From positions 1 through 46,527 of the forward strand of contig JAIBAV010000041.1 of the NCBI GenBank assembly GCA_019695015.1: 46,527 nucleotides of DNA, written 5' to 3'. Shown here in pieces: positions 44,416 through 46,527 of this stretch (positions within the stretch are counted from its first letter, which is position 1; the number at the start of each line of letters is the position of its first letter). The stretch comes from Chitinophagaceae bacterium. GTDB lineage: Bacteria; Bacteroidota; Bacteroidia; Chitinophagales; Chitinophagaceae. Below the pieces are notes generated by a model. The model was not told where the DNA came from, did not search any database, and saw only the letters and a program-made list of their open reading frames with translations. A program made the translations under genes and the position numbers.

Positions 44416-45234
44416 ATGGCTTACGGTTTATTAAAAGGTAAACGTGGAATAATTTCAGGAGCTTTAGATACAAACTCTATTGCATGGAAAGTAGCAGAAA
44501 AAGCACATGAAGAAGGAGCAAGTTTTGTTTTAACCAATGCACCTATTGCAATGAGAATGGGAGAAATAAACAAACTGGCAGAAAAAACTATGAGCAAAAT
44601 AATACCTGCAGATGCTACCAGTACAGATGATTTAACCATTTTATTTACAGAAGCTCAAGAAATATTAGGTGGTAAAATAGATTTTGTTTTACATTCTATT
44701 GGAATGAGTATTAATATCAGAAAAAAAATACCTTACACCGAAAGCAATTACGAATATTTTATGAAAGGTATTGATGTAAGTGCCATGAGTTTTCATAAAA
44801 TGTTAGCCGTTGCTAAAAAATTAGATGCCATTAATGAGTGGGGTAGTGTGGTTGCACTAACCTATATGGCAGCCCAAAGAGTTTTTCCTTTTTATACCGA
44901 TATGGCAGATATAAAAGCAATGTTAGAAAGCATTGCCCGAAATTTTGGCTACCATTATGGTATGGAGAAAAAAGTAAGAATAAATACCGTTTCTCAGTCG
45001 CCAACTAAAACTACTGCTGGTTCTGGAATTAAAGGCTTTGGCGACTTTTTTGATTATGCCGATGCTATCTCTCCTTTAGGTAATGCAAGTGCTCAAGATT
45101 GTGCTAACTATTGTATAACCCTTTTTAGCGATTTAACCAGAATGGTTACTATGCAAAACTTGTTTCATGATGGTGGTTATAGCAATACAGGTGTAAGTAA
45201 TGCCATTATGCAAAAATTTGGAATTGGAGAATAA
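44416..45234 (+). CDS. fabI: Enoyl-[acyl-carrier-protein] reductase FabI
   Basis: A 272-residue NAD(P)H-dependent enoyl-ACP reductase that completes each fatty-acid elongation cycle. The start MAYGLLKGKRGIISGALDTNSIAW contains the cofactor-binding stretch (GISGALDTNSIAW-like) of FabI rather than the GxxxGxG of ordinary SDR proteins. Tyr150, Tyr160 and Lys167 (Y-x6-K in FYTDMADIK) form the active site. The variant sequence TYMAAQRVFPFYTDMADIKAMLESI (here cited as AAQRVFP and DMADIKA) is the form usual in Bacteroidota. QSPTKTTAGSGIKGF (about 198-212) covers the substrate-binding loop. It is transcribed alone. Confidence 0.95.
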   Translation: MAYGLLKGKRGIISGALDTNSIAWKVAEKAHEEGASFVLTNAPIAMRMGEINKLAEKTMSKIIPADATSTDDLTILFTEAQEILGGKIDFVLHSIGMSINIRKKIPYTESNYEYFMKGIDVSAMSFHKMLAVAKKLDAINEWGSVVALTYMAAQRVFPFYTDMADIKAMLESIARNFGYHYGMEKKVRINTVSQSPTKTTAGSGIKGFGDFFDYADAISPLGNASAQDCANYCITLFSDLTRMVTMQNLFHDGGYSNTGVSNAIMQKFGIGE

Positions 45235-45330
45235 TATTATTTACTAAAAAGTAATATAATAGGATATACTGCATTATCTTGTCCTGAAATAATAGACAGC
45301 AAAGGCAATTGAACAACAGAAAAGACACTA

Positions 45331-45703
45331 TCCCATTTATGTCATTCTGAGTCCCATTATTTATGTCATTCTGAGGTAACGAAGCATCTGTAAGATAAGA
45401 ATAGAGATTCCTCGCAAACTCGGAATGACAAACCTTTTCTTGTCATCCTGAGCGAAAGCGAAGGATTTTACTAAAGCACAAGTAGATGTTTCGCTTTGCT
45501 CAACATGACATTGATTTTAGTTTTGCTTAGACCAATATGACAATAGGAAGAACACAATCAGATTCTTCATTTCATTCTTCGTCATTAATGTCATTCTGAG
45601 CGAAGCGAAGAATCTCCTAAGCAGCAGTAATAAAGCATAAGTAGATGTTTCACTTTGTTCAACATGACATTACTTTTTGTTTTGCTTACGCTCAACATGA
45701 CAT
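45331..45703. repeat. Composite cluster of GTCATTCTGAGCGAAGCGAA-type repeats
   Basis: Forward copies of the motif begin at 45341, 45365, 45442 (GTCATCCTGAGCGAAAGCGA) and 45590 (the full GTCATTCTGAGCGAAGCGAA). Inverted copies, reading toward CAACATGACA or GGAATGACA, end at 45430, 45510, 45669 and 45702. Two larger units are tandem: 45474-45530 and 45633-45689 agree at 50 of 57 positions without gaps. A short tandem duplication lies at 45331-45351/45352-45375. The motif, with its palindromic partner, resembles a dispersed repeat I have seen in many Bacteroidota intergenic regions. It carries no coding sequence. Confidence 0.82.
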
Positions 45704-45744
45704 AAAAAATTAAAATAAAATTTAATTAATTACAATTCGTTGTT

Positions 45745-45752
45745 TACTTTTG
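45745..45752 (+). promoter_or_regulatory. -7 promoter element for the sorting-tail microprotein
   Basis: TACTTTTG, an exact TAnnTTTG, 28 nt before the ATG at 45781, immediately after the repeat cluster. No clear -33 box. Confidence 0.48.
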
Positions 45753-45780
45753 CTGTTAAGCACTTAAAACTTAAAGAGAT

Positions 45781-45984
45781 ATGAAAACAAGTATTTTAAA
45801 AGTATTAGGGTTATTAAGTATAGTAATGGTATTAAGTTTACCAGTAATGGCACAAGATAATTTTCCTGATCCTGAAGATGATATACCTGTAGATGGTGGT
45901 TTAACTTTATTGTTAGCAGCAGGAGCTGGTTTAGGAGCAAAGAAATTAAGAGATAACAGAAAAAAACAACAGAATAAAAACTAA
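45781..45984 (+). CDS. 67-residue exported protein with PID-CTERM-like sorting tail
   Basis: A 67-residue protein made of three parts: a signal peptide (residues 1-24, ending PVMA), an acidic 11-residue linker (QDNFPDPEDDI), and a C-terminal sorting-type tail with the motif P-V-D-G-G (36-40), a short hydrophobic helix rich in Ala, Gly and Leu (41-52) and a basic end (KKLRDNRKKQ). This matches the architecture I know as PID-CTERM, a proposed Bacteroidota sorting or anchoring signal; the processing enzyme is not in the window. Mature sequence outside the signals is negligible, so it may be a tiny envelope peptide. It has a -7 box upstream and a terminator downstream, indicating an independent transcript. 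Confidence 0.78.
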   Translation: MKTSILKVLGLLSIVMVLSLPVMAQDNFPDPEDDIPVDGGLTLLLAAGAGLGAKKLRDNRKKQQNKN

Positions 45985-46064
45985 ACAGCTTGTTTTAGAA
46001 CTATTACAAATGTGTAATTTTAATTAATTACATTTTAGCCTAATTAAATAACAACAAAAAGTAT

Positions 46065-46096
46065 AAAAGCTCTTGTAACTATGCAAGGGCTTTTTT
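46065..46096 (+). terminator. Terminator of the microprotein gene
   Basis: AAAAGCTCTTG (46065-46075) pairs with CAAGGGCTTTT (46084-46094) with one G-T wobble around an 8-nt loop, running into a T tract (46091-46096). Confidence 0.85.
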
Positions 46097-46118
46097 ATAG
46101 AGTAACATGAAATAAAAT

Positions 46119-46142
46119 GAGCCGAGGTAGAAACCTCAGCTC
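46119..46142. terminator. Second hairpin, possible bidirectional terminator or RNA structure
   Basis: GAGCCGAGGT (46119-46128) and ACCTCAGCTC (46133-46142) form a 10-bp stem with one C-A mismatch and a four-base AGAA loop. The flanks are A/T-rich on both sides (AATAAAAT before, TTATTTAAT after), so it could end transcripts on either strand, yet it stands only 23 nt past an already complete terminator. Confidence 0.5.
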
Positions 46143-46413
46143 TTATTTAATCCGTACCCTATGAAAACAAGTTTATATAAATTTAGCTATTACATCAAGC
46201 TAAAAATTAATCCATAATTTTAATGTATTTTGCTAAAAATTCAGTGCAGCATTTGTGGAATTACAATACAACATGTAAGAATGTACATTGGCAACATTGG
46301 ATTTTAATTTAAACAAAATTGGTTTTTATAATTACTTATATTGGTAGAAAAAAGTAATTACTCTATAAAAACGAATTAGTATAAATTTTAGTATATAACT
46401 TAAAAAAAAATAC

Positions 46414-46527
46414 ATGATAATTGATACCCACTGTCATTTATATTTAGATGAATTTGAAAAAGACAGGTTAGAGGGTATGCAAAGGGCTAATAATAAGGGG
46501 GAAGAAAAATTTTATTTCCTAGGTATA
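46414..46527 (+). CDS. TatD-family metal-dependent hydrolase (N-terminal 38 codons, cut by window edge)
   Basis: The frame begins at the ATG at 46414 and runs open to the end of the window. It starts MIIDTHCHLYLDEFEKDR, the classic N-terminus of TatD-type metal-dependent DNases and deacylases, with the metal-binding H-x-H at His6 and His8, and continues with QRANNKGEEKFYFLGI, matching the alpha1-beta2 region (usually ...A...GV.KFYLPNI). Members act as 3'-5' exonucleases or D-aminoacyl-tRNA deacylases. Only the first barrel strand is present here, so completeness cannot be judged. Confidence 0.85.
   Translation, partial: MIIDTHCHLYLDEFEKDRLEGMQRANNKGEEKFYFLGI

Larger units (their letters stand above)
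45235..45780. other. Gene-free region of 546 nt dominated by dispersed-repeat fragments
   Basis: No open frame here looks like a gene. From 45331 to 45703 it holds direct and inverted copies of a GTCATTCTGAG-type repeat, annotated separately. The flanks 45235-45330 and 45704-45744 are AT-rich with no recognised element, apart from the -7 box at 45745-45752. Confidence 0.8.
45985..46413. other. Gene-poor spacer of 429 nt with two hairpins
   Basis: It contains the terminator of the microprotein gene (46065-46096) and a second hairpin (46119-46142). An 18-codon open frame at 46161-46217 is too short to call. The last 200 nt before the TatD gene are AT-rich without recognised elements. Confidence 0.7.

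Noticed and set aside
44416..45234. FabI active-site change (DMADIKA instead of the usual NVMGLAKA)
   Set aside because: Tyr160 and Lys167 keep the Y-x6-K spacing, and the variant is the common form in Bacteroidota, so it is not unusual.
45331..45703. CRISPR array
   Set aside because: The repeats occur in both orientations, vary in length and sequence, and are not separated by uniform unique spacers; no cas genes are present.
46161..46217. Eighteen-codon gene after the second hairpin
   Set aside because: It is short, AT-driven, lacks a promoter or signal pattern, and can arise by chance; kept only as part of a finding.

Overview
The window is a low-GC (roughly 30%) chromosomal stretch from a member of the Bacteroidota, most likely a Chitinophagales-type bacterium. 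The evidence is a 2,300-residue SprA (the type IX secretion translocon), a secreted GH92 mannosidase, the Bacteroidota forms of FabI and IspH, a P-V-D-G-G C-terminal sorting tail, absence of Shine-Dalgarno sequences, and repeated use of the Bacteroidota -7 promoter element TAnnTTTG. I saw no rRNA, tRNA, phage genes, transposase or CRISPR array. Most of the content is ordinary housekeeping sequence, densely packed in short operons.

Layout. 1-7 kb: 3' part of sprA, ended by a strong bidirectional terminator facing a UPF0173 metallo-hydrolase. 7.7-11.6 kb: membrane metallophosphoesterase, a flippase-like membrane protein (apparently starting at CTG), a DUF3108 envelope protein, and a secreted MORN-like protein. 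11.6-14.8 kb (minus strand): two pseudouridine synthases and MurA. 15-22 kb: a GHL10 glycosidase, a TfoX-like/membrane protein pair, then rpoN, a degenerate PAP2-like protein, ruvB and an Ldh-type dehydrogenase. 21.8-23.8 kb (minus): serS and the PLP-binding YggS protein. 24-26 kb: two tandem paralogous PAS proteins that keep a histidine-kinase H-box but have no ATPase domain. 26-31 kb: small protein, cyclophilin, gcvH, yajQ, cupin, NarL-type regulator, SRPBCC protein and an ABC-2 permease without an ATPase. 31-35 kb: folK and a deoxynucleoside kinase, facing a minus-strand cluster of HisC-like protein, membrane-anchored ATP-grasp protein and LysE-type exporter. 35-45 kb: ispH, ftsK, ssb, GH92, a methyltransferase, rocD and fabI. 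45.2-46.4 kb: a gene-poor zone with a composite dispersed repeat, a 67-residue sorting-tail microprotein and two hairpins. The window ends in the first 38 codons of a TatD-type nuclease.

The most interesting points: (1) the HisC-like protein has isoleucine where the PLP Schiff-base lysine should be, and sits with an uncharacterised ATP-grasp protein and an amino-acid-type exporter, which may form a small undescribed pathway; (2) the tandem PAS/H-box-only proteins may act as phosphoacceptor or dimerisation modules; (3) the repeat cluster beside a protein that is almost nothing but signal peptide plus sorting tail; (4) MurA with Asp in place of the catalytic Cys, which predicts fosfomycin insensitivity.

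All functional calls come from reading translated sequence and remembered family motifs; no search was run.
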